A stretch of 64,000 nt of DNA from Clostridia bacterium (GCA_017440585.1 JAFSGW010000002.1:23140-87139); one strand, 5' to 3'. Positions 51,757-61,582 are shown, counted from the first letter of the stretch. Program-made: numbers and translations. Notes: generated by a model not told the origin, from the letters alone.

Positions 51757-52525
51757 AAATATTTGTTTGTGTCTTTTTATAACCATGCTCATATTTTCCC
51801 TGAGCGTGACTGCCAACACTATTGTTCCTGTTGATATCCCGAATCCGCTGGATGGTGTTGACTGCAGCCCTTATGTTGATGAAAACGGGATGGCGGTAAT
51901 CCCTGCCACTGTTAACGGTATTGCAGTAACGGAAATACCTGCAAAAGCCTTTTACAACAATGCAAACCTTAAGAAGATAATCCTGCCGGATACAATCAGA
52001 AGGATCAACAAATATGCCTTTTATAAGTGTACAAACCTTACAGAGGTTGTATTCTCCAAAAATCTGGAAACTATTGATGTGTATGCATTCTCCGGTTGCA
52101 GTGCCCTTAAAAGCCTTATCCTGCCGGAAAAGCTCAATTCCGTTTCCGAGTTTGCTTTCATGAACTGCAAAGGGCTTGAAACGGTGGCTTTCCCTGAAAA
52201 AATGCATTCTTTGGGCTTTGCGGCTTTTTCCAACTGTACAAGCCTCAAAAACGTGACATTCGGCAAGGAAATAACCAATATAGCATCCTCTGCTTTTGCA
52301 GGCTGTACAGCCTTAGAGGGCGTAATTCTGCCATCCAGGCTTGTACGAATCAATGAAGATACATTTGCAAATTGTCCTCTCCTTAAAGGGGTTGTTCTTA
52401 AAAGCGAGCTGACCACAATCAACTCACGTGCTTTCAGAAATTCACCTCTTGTGCAGATTTCTTACGATCTCACACCGGAGGAACCTACAGAATCCTCCTC
52501 CGAGGATCCCACACAATTCAATTAA
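51746..52525 (+). CDS. Secreted leucine-rich-repeat protein (BspA/LRR_5 type)
   Basis: A 259-residue exported protein. The signal peptide covers about 1-23 (ICLCLFITMLIFSLSVTA). From about residue 40 there are about seven LRR_5 repeats with the I..yAF..C..L..v..P..l..I pattern (for example AFYKCTNLTEVVFSKNLETI and AFAGCTALEGVILPSRLVRI). Such domains bind host or microbial proteins or serve as adhesins. It ends in a Ser/Glu/Thr-rich tail without a sortase motif. TAAGGAG lies before ATG 51746. An in-frame upstream start at 51665 would destroy the signal peptide. Confidence 0.9.
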   Translation: MKFKNICLCLFITMLIFSLSVTANTIVPVDIPNPLDGVDCSPYVDENGMAVIPATVNGIAVTEIPAKAFYNNANLKKIILPDTIRRINKYAFYKCTNLTEVVFSKNLETIDVYAFSGCSALKSLILPEKLNSVSEFAFMNCKGLETVAFPEKMHSLGFAAFSNCTSLKNVTFGKEITNIASSAFAGCTALEGVILPSRLVRINEDTFANCPLLKGVVLKSELTTINSRAFRNSPLVQISYDLTPEEPTESSSEDPTQFN

Positions 52526-52532
52526 CCAACCC

Positions 52533-52560
52533 AAAGAAGGCTTAAGGCCTTCTTTTTTTT
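52533..52560 (+). terminator. Terminator after the LRR gene
   Basis: AAAGAAGGC pairs with GCCTTCTTT around TTAAG, followed by a T-run. Confidence 0.9.
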
Positions 52561-52610
52561 TGCATATAAAACGGCCATTACGGGAAATATATTCTCAGGC
52601 AGGTGATTAT

Positions 52611-54200
52611 TTGAAATTCAAGTTTCCATTCATATATAATGAAAATAATTTTGTTCTCGGAGAAGAAAACGAGAGGGAACAAAAAGAGGAGAATAAATCA
52701 AAAAAGAAGCTTTCAGGCTATTATCTTTCCGACCTTGCCCTCTTAAAGCAGGAATTTGGCTACAAAGTAAGCGGTGATGTGAAATTGCGGGAATTTACCG
52801 TATATATCGATGAAAATGACGTAGATGCGGCACTCTTTTACGTTGACGGGCTTGTAAATAAATCAATATTGAATAACTTTATTCTCATGCCAATGATGAT
52901 CCATTCCCGCGAAATGAATATAAAGAATGTTAAGGATGTTTTTACCGTTCTTTTGCCGCAGGCAGAAGCTACAGAGGAGGATATTGCCGGTGAGTTATCC
53001 TATGCACTCAATTTTGGCAGTGCCGTACTTCTTGTAAACGGTTTTGATAAAGCAATAGCAATCGACATCAAGGGCTGGAACTCAAAGCCTATAGGGGAGC
53101 CTCAGAGCGAAAAAGTGATACGCGGACCAAATGATGCCTTCAACGAACAGCTAAGGTCCAATACGGCACTTATAAGAAGGCTTGTACGAAGCAGTGACCT
53201 TATAAGTACTGAAAAGACAATAGGGAAAATAAGCCGTACGCCCTGCTCAATACTTTACATGAAAAATATCGCAGACGAAAAGCTCGTAAACGAAGTTATC
53301 CGAAGGGTTGATAACCTTTCTATCGATTATATTATGACAAGTGCAGAGCTCGAATTGTACATTGAGGAAAAGACCTACTCTTCAATACCGCAGTTTTTAT
53401 CCACGGAAAGACCGGACCGCACAGCAAAAGCAATACTTGACGGCAAGGTGGCAATACTTGTGGACGGATCGCCCTATGCTCTCTTAATGCCTGCCACCTT
53501 TTACGAGCTTAACGAGTCCACGGAGGATGCATATCTTCGTTATCCTTATGCGAACATGATGCGGCTTGTAAGAGCGGTAGCATTTTTCTTTTCGATGCTT
53601 CTTCCGGGAATATATATTGCTGTTATGAATTTTCATAATGAGCTTTTACCCACAAACCTTTTAATAGCCATAATTGCTGCGAGGCAGGAGGTGCCTTTCC
53701 CTGCATTTATAGAGCTTATTTTCATGGAAATAGCTCTTGAAATAATACGTGAGGCAGGGGTGAGGGTGCCCACACCGTCAGGCTCAACATTGAGTATTGT
53801 AGGAGCACTCATACTGGGGCAGGCAGCAGTTGAAGCCGGTATTGTGAGCCCGGTTGTTATAATTGTTGTTTCGCTGGCGGCAATAGGTTCATTCGCCACA
53901 CCCAACTATTACCTTGGTTTATCTGCACGGGTAATGAAATTTGTGTATATTTTTCTCGGTGGATTCGCAGGAATTCTCGGAATATGTGCCGGGTTATACA
54001 TTCATGCACTGTTATGGGTAAGCACCTTATCTCTTGGTGTGGGTATGTTTGCACCCTTTGCACCCAAAACATCGAGCGAGACCTTGGCTGGTCTTTTTGT
54101 TAACCCTATATGGAAGCGAGAACGAAGGCCTGATTTTCAGAACCCCAAAAGAAAATACAAAGAAAGTAAAATTTCAAGGCAATGGAAATACAAACAATGA
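52611..54200 (+). CDS. gerAA: Spore germinant receptor A subunit (GerAA-type)
   Basis: A 529-residue protein of the GerA/SpoVAF family. A hydrophilic N-terminal half (about 1-290) with RDVxxV-like and IGKISRTPCSILYMKNIADEKLV blocks precedes five or six membrane helices. TEDAYLRYPYANMMRLVRAVAFFFSMLLPG-type and GVRVPTPSG segments are family signatures. It sits in the spore inner membrane and, with B and C, responds to germinants. The start is TTG 52611 behind CAGGTGA; earlier in-frame starts lie in the LRR gene or terminator. Codes for a full-length subunit. Confidence 0.94.
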   Translation: MKFKFPFIYNENNFVLGEENEREQKEENKSKKKLSGYYLSDLALLKQEFGYKVSGDVKLREFTVYIDENDVDAALFYVDGLVNKSILNNFILMPMMIHSREMNIKNVKDVFTVLLPQAEATEEDIAGELSYALNFGSAVLLVNGFDKAIAIDIKGWNSKPIGEPQSEKVIRGPNDAFNEQLRSNTALIRRLVRSSDLISTEKTIGKISRTPCSILYMKNIADEKLVNEVIRRVDNLSIDYIMTSAELELYIEEKTYSSIPQFLSTERPDRTAKAILDGKVAILVDGSPYALLMPATFYELNESTEDAYLRYPYANMMRLVRAVAFFFSMLLPGIYIAVMNFHNELLPTNLLIAIIAARQEVPFPAFIELIFMEIALEIIREAGVRVPTPSGSTLSIVGALILGQAAVEAGIVSPVVIIVVSLAAIGSFATPNYYLGLSARVMKFVYIFLGGFAGILGICAGLYIHALLWVSTLSLGVGMFAPFAPKTSSETLAGLFVNPIWKRERRPDFQNPKRKYKESKISRQWKYKQ

Positions 54201-54208
54201 GGTAAAAT

Positions 54209-55300
54209 ATGACGGAAAAGCAACAAACAGGTACCTGGGGCACAGTTTCATTAATTGTAACACTTATTATCACCAAAATGCTCATTTCCGCACCATCACT
54301 TTTTGCAAAGCAGTCAGCTTCTGCAGGGTGGATAGAAATATTAATCAGCGGTTTATTTGAGCTTTTTGTTCTTACAATACTTTTAAGACTCTTTACCGCA
54401 TTTGATAATATGGATATAATCGACATTTCGGAGCAAGGCTTTGGCACCGTGGGCAAAGTGCTTGTGGGAATTCTGAGTGTGACAATATTTGTTATCAGCT
54501 CTGCAGCCGTTTTTCGCACCTTTTGTGAACTGATACGAAACACAGTAATACGGGGAATAGGATATGATGATATATCCTTTTTCATACTTGCAGCAGTCAT
54601 GACGGGAGCATTTCTTGGCATGCGCACCCTCGTAAGCTCAGCCGGACTTGCACTTCCGTTTGTTGTAATTGCAATTGTGCTGGTGCTGCTAATTAACCTT
54701 CCGCGATACTCCGTAACAAACATTCTTCCCGTTTATGGCCCCGGTGTCAAGACCTTGCTTAGTAATGCTTTGCTGAAAAATGCCTCTTTCTTTGAATTAG
54801 GGACTATCATCTTCTTTTTCCCTTATTTAAAAGATAAAAAAGCTATAAAGAAAATAAGCTTTACAGCTTTGGCGATTTCAATTATTCTGTCAAGTATTAT
54901 AACTTTATGTTACCAGCTTGCAGTCCCGTACGAGTCTGCAAGTACCTTTGCATTACCGCTTTATCAGATGACCCGAATGATAAAGGCGGGCACATTTTTT
55001 CAAAGAATAGAGCCTTTGAATGTTTTTATATGGTCAGCAGCAATGTTTACCTATATCAGCACCACTGTCAGGATGGCAGCTCATATATTCAGAAAGACCT
55101 TTTCCTTAAGCCGTACAAGACCGCTTGTGTTTGTTTTTTCGTACATTGTGTACCTTACTGCACTTATACCGGGCTCTGAAACAAACGTTGAACGTATTTA
55201 TGATTTTTTAATGACCTACAGCTATATTGCATATCCGCTTTTTCCCTTGTGTTTATTGTTGCTTTCGGTTTGTATTTCAAAAAAACAGAAGAGAGGTTAA
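54209..55300 (+). CDS. gerAB: Spore germinant receptor B subunit (GerAB-type permease)
   Basis: A 363-residue membrane protein with ten helices, of the amino acid-polyamine-organocation spore germination group. It begins MTEKQQTGTWGTVSLIVTLI and has the GTVGK..VGILSV block. B subunits bind the nutrient. It starts 8 bases after gerAA with GAGG upstream. Confidence 0.94.
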   Translation: MTEKQQTGTWGTVSLIVTLIITKMLISAPSLFAKQSASAGWIEILISGLFELFVLTILLRLFTAFDNMDIIDISEQGFGTVGKVLVGILSVTIFVISSAAVFRTFCELIRNTVIRGIGYDDISFFILAAVMTGAFLGMRTLVSSAGLALPFVVIAIVLVLLINLPRYSVTNILPVYGPGVKTLLSNALLKNASFFELGTIIFFFPYLKDKKAIKKISFTALAISIILSSIITLCYQLAVPYESASTFALPLYQMTRMIKAGTFFQRIEPLNVFIWSAAMFTYISTTVRMAAHIFRKTFSLSRTRPLVFVFSYIVYLTALIPGSETNVERIYDFLMTYSYIAYPLFPLCLLLLSVCISKKQKRG

Positions 55301-55303
55301 GCT

Positions 55304-56575
55304 TTGAGAAAGAATTTTGCAGCATTAATCCTGATTTTAATTGTTTTAACCGGATGTACCCGTATTACTGAAATTGACAGCAAATCCTTTGTTACAGCTA
55401 TCGGGCTTGATAAAGGTGAAAATTACAATCTCAGGTTCACCTTTGTGTTTACCACACCTTCAAAGGAAACGGGTACAAGTGCAAAAAAGAAGGACGAAAC
55501 TATAATAATTGAAGCACCGTCCCTATATTCCGCTATTGAACAGATAAACAATTTCAAAAGCCAGAGCATTGTTCTTACTCATACCCAAACACTTATTTTC
55601 TCTGAAGAGCTTGCAAAGGAAGGACTTAAGGACCACATTTATATGCTTGTACGCTCAAATCATTTCCGACCAAACACCTATGTGTGCATAACAGATAAAT
55701 CATCAATGGAGTTCCTTGAAAAGATTAACCCGGTGCAAACCTATCATCTTGAAAAATATTTTCAGCTTCTTTTTAACAAAATGACCTCAGGAAAGAAAGG
55801 TGATTTATACCTCTATGATTCTTACTTTCGCATGCTCGGTGCAGGTGGTGCAACGGTGCTTCCGTATTGTGCAATAAACGAGGTAAGTTTAAAGGATTCG
55901 GATAAGGATAAAAGTAAAACAGATGAGGCACCTACCGAGGAAGAAAGCGAAGGAGAAACCTTGCCTTCGGAATTCGCCTCAAACACCGATGACTTTGCAA
56001 TAAATATAACAGCCGGGCATACAATCAGCAAAAGCGATAATGTGTCGGAGATTCAGGGCATGGCTGTTATAAAGGACGGAAAGCTCGTTTCTGTTATGGG
56101 CAGAAGTGAGGCTATGGGGCTTCAAATGATAACAAACAGTATGCCGGCTTCATATATCACTCTTTCAAACCCTTACCGGCCTGAAAAAATGATAACCTGC
56201 TATATTACAACGGCAAAAAACACAAAGGTTAAAGTAGAGTGTGATACCTTTCCGAAAATTTTAATAGATGTCCGCCTGGAAGGCGATTTCATTGAGGTAG
56301 GAGAGGAAGATATCTTTATTGAAAACCCGCATCTTTTTGAAAAGTACTTTGAAAGTAAAGCTAAAGAAATGATAACTGCATTTTTACAGAAAACAATTGA
56401 GCTTGATTGCGATATATGTGCTTTTTCCGAAACGGCAAAATCGTGTTTTGCTACAACAGATGCGTGGGAGAACTATAACTGGAAAGAAAAATACTCCACA
56501 TCCGAAATAGATATTTCTGTTAACCTTACCATGAGAACCTACGGAGAACTGTCACAAAAAGAGAGGAGGGGGTAG
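55304..56575 (+). CDS. gerAC: Spore germinant receptor C subunit (GerAC-type lipoprotein)
   Basis: A 423-residue lipoprotein: signal plus lipobox LTGC (Cys18), then DSKSFVTAIGLDKGENYNLRFTFVF, the usual start of the GerAC fold, and three domains. Residues about 200-225 are an acidic Glu/Thr/Ser-rich insert. The start is TTG 55304, three bases after the gerAB stop, with GAGAGG upstream. Confidence 0.93.
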   Translation: MRKNFAALILILIVLTGCTRITEIDSKSFVTAIGLDKGENYNLRFTFVFTTPSKETGTSAKKKDETIIIEAPSLYSAIEQINNFKSQSIVLTHTQTLIFSEELAKEGLKDHIYMLVRSNHFRPNTYVCITDKSSMEFLEKINPVQTYHLEKYFQLLFNKMTSGKKGDLYLYDSYFRMLGAGGATVLPYCAINEVSLKDSDKDKSKTDEAPTEEESEGETLPSEFASNTDDFAINITAGHTISKSDNVSEIQGMAVIKDGKLVSVMGRSEAMGLQMITNSMPASYITLSNPYRPEKMITCYITTAKNTKVKVECDTFPKILIDVRLEGDFIEVGEEDIFIENPHLFEKYFESKAKEMITAFLQKTIELDCDICAFSETAKSCFATTDAWENYNWKEKYSTSEIDISVNLTMRTYGELSQKERRG

Positions 56576-56579
56576 GAGG

Positions 56580-56729
56580 ATGCTCAGATGGATAAGCTTT
56601 TTACTTGTAGAAATATATACGGTTTCGTTTGCACTTTTTCAGCTTAAAGTTGGACGTCGTAATGATTTTTTCTTCATTCTCATCCCGGCAATAATTTCCG
56701 CTGTTTTATTTGTGCAATATTTAAGTTAA
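56580..56729 (+). CDS. Small two-helix membrane protein, candidate germinant receptor D subunit
   Basis: A 49-residue ORF with two hydrophobic segments (about 4-20 and 30-48) joined by QLKVGRRND, a typical hairpin topology. GAGGAGGGGG is well spaced before ATG 56580, and the gene begins 4 bases after the gerAC stop. Bacillus gerA-type operons can carry a fourth gene for a two-helix D protein that tunes germination; position and shape fit, sequence identity cannot be judged. Confidence 0.62.
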   Translation: MLRWISFLLVEIYTVSFALFQLKVGRRNDFFFILIPAIISAVLFVQYLS

Positions 56730-56732
56730 TTG

Positions 56733-56761
56733 TTGCAGAAATGAATTTGATGTGCTATAAT
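56733..56761 (+). promoter_or_regulatory. Promoter of araA
   Basis: TTGCAG at 56733-56738, 17 bases, TATAAT at 56756-56761 with TGC before it (extended -10). No AraR-like palindrome was recognised. Confidence 0.75.
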
Positions 56762-56808
56762 GATTTTACAGATAAATACGATATTTTTACAGAAAGAGGA
56801 TGATTTGT

Positions 56809-58272
56809 ATGAAAAATAAGAAGATCTGGTTTGTTACAGGCGGTCAGCATCTCTACGGCACAGATGCTTTTGCTGAAATGAACGCTCATTCAAGTGAAAT
56901 TGCTGCACATCTTGATTCTAAGCTTCCCGTGAGTGTTGTTTCCAAAGGGCTTGTAACACTTCCCGATGAAATAGCCGCTGTTTTCAAGGCTGCTAATGCT
57001 GACGATGAATGTATAGGTGTAATTACATGGATGCATGTATTCTCACCCTCAAAAATGTGGATAACAGGCTTCAACATGCTTCAGAAACCTCTTCTTCATC
57101 TGCATACACAGTATAACAAGGAAATCCCCTGGGATTCTATAGATATGGACTTCATGAACCTTAACCAGTCTGCCCATGGCGACCGTGAACACGGCTTTAT
57201 CGCAACACGTATGGGCATTGCAAGAAAGGTTGTTGCAGGTCACTGGTCAACAGACAGAGTTGCAAAGGAAATTGAAGCATGGGCAAGAGCTGCTGCAGGT
57301 TATGATTTCTCCAAGAAGCTTAAGGTTGCGCGCTTTGGTGACAACATGCGTTATGTTGCTGTTACAGAAGGCGATAAGGTAGAGGCTGAAATCAAGTTCG
57401 GCTGGCAGGTGAACGGCTATGGCGTTGGTGACCTTACCGACGTTATTGCAAATGTTACAGAAGCAGAAATTGACCAGCAGATGGCAATTTACAACGAGCG
57501 TTATGAAATGAACACAGATGATGTAAATGCAGTACGTGAACAGGCACTTTATGAGGTTGGTATAAGAAAATTCCTTGATAATGGTGGTTACAAGGCATTT
57601 ACAACAACCTTTGAAGACCTTCATAACCTCAATCAGCTTCCCGGTCTTGCAGTTCAGGACCTTCACTATGACGGTTACGGCTTCGGTGGCGAAGGTGACT
57701 GGAAAACTTCTGCTCTTACTGCAATCATGAAATACATGGCAAAGGGCAAAGAAGGCGGCACACTTTTCATGGAAGATTATACATATCACCTTGAAGACGG
57801 AAACGAGATGGCTCTCGGTGCACATATGCTTGAGGTTTGTCCTTCCATTGCAGCAACAAAGCCCCGGATTGAGGTTCATCCCCTCGGAATAGGTGGCAAA
57901 AATCCTCCGGCAAGACTTGTGTTTGATTCAAAGAACGGTGATGCTGTAGCGGCTACAATTATTGATATGGGTAACCGTTTCAGAATGATCGTATGCACAA
58001 TGGAAGTCGTGGAAAATACACATAAAATGCCCAAGCTTCCCGTTGCAAGCGTTCTCTGGAAGCCCCATCCCGACCTTGCAACAAGTGCGGAATGCTGGAT
58101 ATATGCAGGCGGTGCACATCACACATGTCTTTCAACAGCTTTAGGAGTTGACGAGCTTCGTGACTTTGCAAGAATGTGCGATATGGAATTTGTCCTTATC
58201 GATAAGAACACAGACGTGAACGAATTGCAGAAGGAGCTCTTCTACAACGATATCATTTATAAGCTTAAATAA
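56809..58272 (+). CDS. araA: L-arabinose isomerase
   Basis: A 487-residue AraA of normal length. IWFVTGGQHLYG, TWMHVFSPSKMWI, NLNQSAHGDREHGFI and EDYTYHLEDGNEMALGAHMLEVCPS-type blocks with the metal-binding Glu and His residues, and the C-terminal AGGAHHTCLSTAL are all diagnostic. It turns L-arabinose into L-ribulose with manganese. ATG 56809 is used; ATG 56800 would place the ribosome site AAAGAGG too close. It stands alone between gerABC and a terminator; araB and araD are not next to it. Confidence 0.97.
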   Translation: MKNKKIWFVTGGQHLYGTDAFAEMNAHSSEIAAHLDSKLPVSVVSKGLVTLPDEIAAVFKAANADDECIGVITWMHVFSPSKMWITGFNMLQKPLLHLHTQYNKEIPWDSIDMDFMNLNQSAHGDREHGFIATRMGIARKVVAGHWSTDRVAKEIEAWARAAAGYDFSKKLKVARFGDNMRYVAVTEGDKVEAEIKFGWQVNGYGVGDLTDVIANVTEAEIDQQMAIYNERYEMNTDDVNAVREQALYEVGIRKFLDNGGYKAFTTTFEDLHNLNQLPGLAVQDLHYDGYGFGGEGDWKTSALTAIMKYMAKGKEGGTLFMEDYTYHLEDGNEMALGAHMLEVCPSIAATKPRIEVHPLGIGGKNPPARLVFDSKNGDAVAATIIDMGNRFRMIVCTMEVVENTHKMPKLPVASVLWKPHPDLATSAECWIYAGGAHHTCLSTALGVDELRDFARMCDMEFVLIDKNTDVNELQKELFYNDIIYKLK

Positions 58273-58289
58273 GACTTATTTTAAATGTG

Positions 58290-58323
58290 CAGAAGCGTCC
58301 CATACGGACGCTTCTGGCTTTTT
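58290..58323 (+). terminator. Terminator after araA
   Basis: CAGAAGCGTCC at 58290-58300 pairs with GGACGCTTCTG at 58306-58316 around CATAC, followed by GCTTTTT. Confidence 0.88.
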
Positions 58324-58336
58324 GAAAGGGAAAACA

Positions 58337-60730
58337 ATGAAAAAAACAGTTATTTCATTTTTAATTTCATTTTTAATTTTTGCATCTCTCACTCTTGTGG
58401 CATCCTGTGCTGAAATAGTTCTTTTTGCACCTTCTGAAAGCGAAATTGCACCTACAAGGGATTTCTATGTTGTGGGTAAAATTGACCGTAAGGGGCAGAG
58501 TGCAGCAAGCATGCCTTTGAATGTCAAAATTGAGCTTATTGATGCTTCCGGAAAGGTTGTCAGATTACTTGAAAGTAACGTTGGTGCACGTGGAACAACC
58601 CCTGCAGAGTACTATCTTCTCGACTATGAGCAGGGAAGTGCAGTTAACGATTCTAACGGTAAGGGCTTAAACCTTTTTACTCCGCCTGATATTATTTTTG
58701 ACGGAAATGACCGTAATTCAATACGTTCAATGAATAACAAAATAGTTGTAAAAGAGGACTATTTTGCGGCAGTTATATATGGCGGTGCTACAAAGGCATA
58801 TGAGCTTGACTATGTTGACGAAAATCAAAAGCCTTTAGCAGACATCGCAAAGGGTAACTACATTCTTCGTATAACCGCAACTGATTTAAACGGTCAGGAA
58901 GTATGCGCAAGCGAAACAAAGCTTACCTTCGGAGTTGACAAAGGAAGAGTTATCGCATCCGACAACAAGCTTATTGCAGATTATGCCGATGAAAATAACC
59001 TTACTGTTACAAATTCCGTTGCCGGCCTTTGGGCTCCTTCGTCATATTTCCCTGCATCAAAGGACTTTTCCTACATGATTTCAAAGAGGTTTAATGAAAA
59101 CATTGCTCTTGAATACAAAAGTGCAAAAGATGTGAGCATTTTGCTTTATAATCTTGACCTCAGCGATGAAACGCTCATAAATATGCTTGGAGCGGTTTAT
59201 GAAGTTCCCACAAATAAAACATATCTTTATTATGACATTGGTGAAAAGCAGATAAGCTTTACTTTTAACGGCTCAGTGCTTACAAAAGAGGGCACCATTA
59301 TTTCCACAAAAGAGGATTCCTTCATAAAAATTCTCCGCAGTGAGACCGTTAGCGGCGATAACACCTATCTGGATTTTGTCTCCGATGACGGCTTCGTCCT
59401 TACAAAAGATAATCCCTCTGCTTTTTATGGCGTTTATTCTCCGAAAATTGAAAACTCGGCAATTGACAGCGATACGTTTAATCCCGTTGACAAGGTTGCA
59501 TTTATAAAATACACCTTAATAAATTCCAAAGGTGAAACAGTTCACGAGGGCTTTACAAACCCCTATTTTGCAAAGGGTGAGGAAAATACCCCTGCACGCT
59601 ATGAGTTCAGCTTTGAAATTAATCCCGATTCTAAACTTACAAAGACCGATGCGGTAAGCATGGTTTTAAGCCTTTGCGATGCTGATAAGGAGGTTATTTT
59701 TACCGAAAAGCCCATGGCTGTTAAAATTAACCCCAAGGGCGATTTTATTGGAAATTACGATGACAGCTACTGGGGGAAATCGTTCTGTGATGCCATAAAT
59801 GCATTGGGAAAAACTCCGCAGGATGAGTTTCTTGAACCCGATGAATTTATCACAAGAGGAAACTTCGCCACCATGATAAACAGGCTGTTCGGCTACAGCA
59901 TTTCTTCCGAAAAGGCTTTTGCTGACCTTTCTGAAGAAAGCATTTACTTCTCTGACTGTTCCACAGCTCAGGCGGCGGGTTATATGACGGGCGACGAGCA
60001 CGGCAGAGTAAAGGCAGATGAGCTAATAAGCCGCGAACAGGCAATGATTATTCTCGCACGTATTTCCAAAGCGGAACCGGGTGAAAATAATGTTATCTTC
60101 AACGATAGTGACAAGGTATCCTTCTGGGCAAAGGATTATGTTGACGTTATGACCTCAAACGGCATTGTTTCCGGCTTTGAAGGCTATCTTCATCCCACGG
60201 ACAACATAACGGTTGCAGAAGCAACAGCTCTTGTTATCAAGACCTTTAAGTGGATGCATCAGGGCGAAATTATAAATTCCGACATAAAAACAGAGAATTC
60301 AGGTAGTTCTGTGACAGATACAGGTATTGCTGATATGGAGTTTATGGAAAGAGTAAACTTTGATACTGTCTCTGCTTTTATTAAAGCGAATTCTGATACC
60401 CTTACGGCTCTTGCAAACCATTTTTCACAAAGCTATGAAAATGGAATTTATATAAGCCGGGTAGGGAACGGCCTTGAAATAAGAGACTATCTTTTAGGCA
60501 ACTACATCGCTCTTCCCGAGGATGTTTTGAAAACTACAACAACCCTTTCGCGCAAGTTTGCGGAATTTTCCATACGCTATAACCCCAAGAGTGAAAATGC
60601 CGTACACTTTATTTTGGGCCGTAATGAGGCAGGCAAGCAGGTAGGGCTTACCTTTACAGCAATGAAAGAGGTTAAAAACAAAACTCTTACTCACATCGAA
60701 GGCAACTGGTATTACTATATTCAAAAGTAA
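58337..60730 (+). CDS. S-layer-homology (SLH) domain surface protein
   Basis: A 797-residue exported protein. Signal peptide about 1-29 with a possible lipobox-like LVASC. Residues about 30-470 are beta-rich and repetitive in style without a recognised enzyme motif. About 480-650 hold three SLH-like repeats (DDSYWGKSFCDAINALG, FITRGNFATMINRLFGY, ISREQAMIILARISK, DYVDVMTSNGIVSGFEGYLHP), which bind secondary wall polymer. The C-terminal 120 residues form another uncharacterised domain. ATG 58337 follows GAAAGGG. Surface-exposed; role unknown. Confidence 0.85.
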   Translation: MKKTVISFLISFLIFASLTLVASCAEIVLFAPSESEIAPTRDFYVVGKIDRKGQSAASMPLNVKIELIDASGKVVRLLESNVGARGTTPAEYYLLDYEQGSAVNDSNGKGLNLFTPPDIIFDGNDRNSIRSMNNKIVVKEDYFAAVIYGGATKAYELDYVDENQKPLADIAKGNYILRITATDLNGQEVCASETKLTFGVDKGRVIASDNKLIADYADENNLTVTNSVAGLWAPSSYFPASKDFSYMISKRFNENIALEYKSAKDVSILLYNLDLSDETLINMLGAVYEVPTNKTYLYYDIGEKQISFTFNGSVLTKEGTIISTKEDSFIKILRSETVSGDNTYLDFVSDDGFVLTKDNPSAFYGVYSPKIENSAIDSDTFNPVDKVAFIKYTLINSKGETVHEGFTNPYFAKGEENTPARYEFSFEINPDSKLTKTDAVSMVLSLCDADKEVIFTEKPMAVKINPKGDFIGNYDDSYWGKSFCDAINALGKTPQDEFLEPDEFITRGNFATMINRLFGYSISSEKAFADLSEESIYFSDCSTAQAAGYMTGDEHGRVKADELISREQAMIILARISKAEPGENNVIFNDSDKVSFWAKDYVDVMTSNGIVSGFEGYLHPTDNITVAEATALVIKTFKWMHQGEIINSDIKTENSGSSVTDTGIADMEFMERVNFDTVSAFIKANSDTLTALANHFSQSYENGIYISRVGNGLEIRDYLLGNYIALPEDVLKTTTTLSRKFAEFSIRYNPKSENAVHFILGRNEAGKQVGLTFTAMKEVKNKTLTHIEGNWYYYIQK

Positions 60731-60742
60731 GGATTTGATATT

Positions 60743-61582
60743 TTGCGTAAGCTGTATGAGTTTATTAAATCATTCTTTTCAACCCTCAGAAATGACAATA
60801 TAACGGTATACAGTGCCTATGCGGCATTTTATATGGTCATTTCATTTGTGCCGCTACTTATTATGTTTCTTATGATAGCAGGTCGTTTTATTAACATAAC
60901 CCCTGCAGATTTTACCGAATTTGCAGGGCACAGCCTGCCAAAAAGCGTGGTTGACGTAATTTCTACCATGATAGAAGAAATTCTCACATCTACCAGTGTT
61001 TCTCTTATCTCGATACCCGCAATCACTCTTTTGTGGACAGCATCCAGAAGTGTTGTCGCCATTGCAAAAGGGATGGATTGTGTATTCAAGGTAAAACTTA
61101 AGAGAAGCTTTGTAAGGCTGAACCTCCACGGGCTTTTCTACACACTTGTGTTTTTTATTGCAATTCTGTTTTCGCTGATTATAATGGTTTTCGGAAATCT
61201 TATTGCAAATATGGTAGGCACACTGTTTCCCTTTACAGTTAACATTATGGAACAGCTTCTTTCTGCAAGAGCTGTTATATCTATTGTTGTGCTTACCATC
61301 TTTTTCATGTGTGTGTATAAGTTTGTTCCGGCAAGAAAGCTGAAGTTTTTATCACAATTTCCCGGTGCAGTTTTTTCTGCCAGCGGTTGGATGATTTTTT
61401 CGCTTATTTTTTCTGTTTATGTTGACAATTTTTCAAACAAGTCATACGTTTACGGAAGCCTTACGGCAATTGTAATTTTCATGCTCTGGATTTATTTCTG
61501 TATGGTTATTATGTTCCTGGGCGGTGAAATCAATTACTTTATTATGCACGAAAAAAAAGAAATTGACATCTGGAATGTGTAG
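60743..61582 (+). CDS. YihY/BrkB family inner membrane protein
   Basis: A 279-residue protein with six hydrophobic segments. NDNITVYSAYAAFYMVISFVPLL and LYGSLTAIVIFMLWIYFCMVIMFLGGEINY-like ends (here VYGSLTAIVIFMLW, LGGEINYF) are the YihY/BrkB signature. Once called ribonuclease BN in error; the real role is unknown. Start is TTG 60743 with AAGGA upstream. Its end contains the promoter of the next gene. Confidence 0.92.
   Translation: MRKLYEFIKSFFSTLRNDNITVYSAYAAFYMVISFVPLLIMFLMIAGRFINITPADFTEFAGHSLPKSVVDVISTMIEEILTSTSVSLISIPAITLLWTASRSVVAIAKGMDCVFKVKLKRSFVRLNLHGLFYTLVFFIAILFSLIIMVFGNLIANMVGTLFPFTVNIMEQLLSARAVISIVVLTIFFMCVYKFVPARKLKFLSQFPGAVFSASGWMIFSLIFSVYVDNFSNKSYVYGSLTAIVIFMLWIYFCMVIMFLGGEINYFIMHEKKEIDIWNV

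Noticed and set aside
52562..52593. A sigma-G promoter for gerABC
   Set aside because: GCATA at 52562 fits a -35 element, but no CATNNTA-like -10 lies at the correct distance.
54106..54723. A 205-residue open frame on the minus strand
   Set aside because: Antisense to the gerAA end and gerAB start; no ribosome site or recognisable domain.
57247..57879. A 210-residue open frame on the minus strand
   Set aside because: Antisense shadow of araA; composition is Cys/Ile-rich and without family features.
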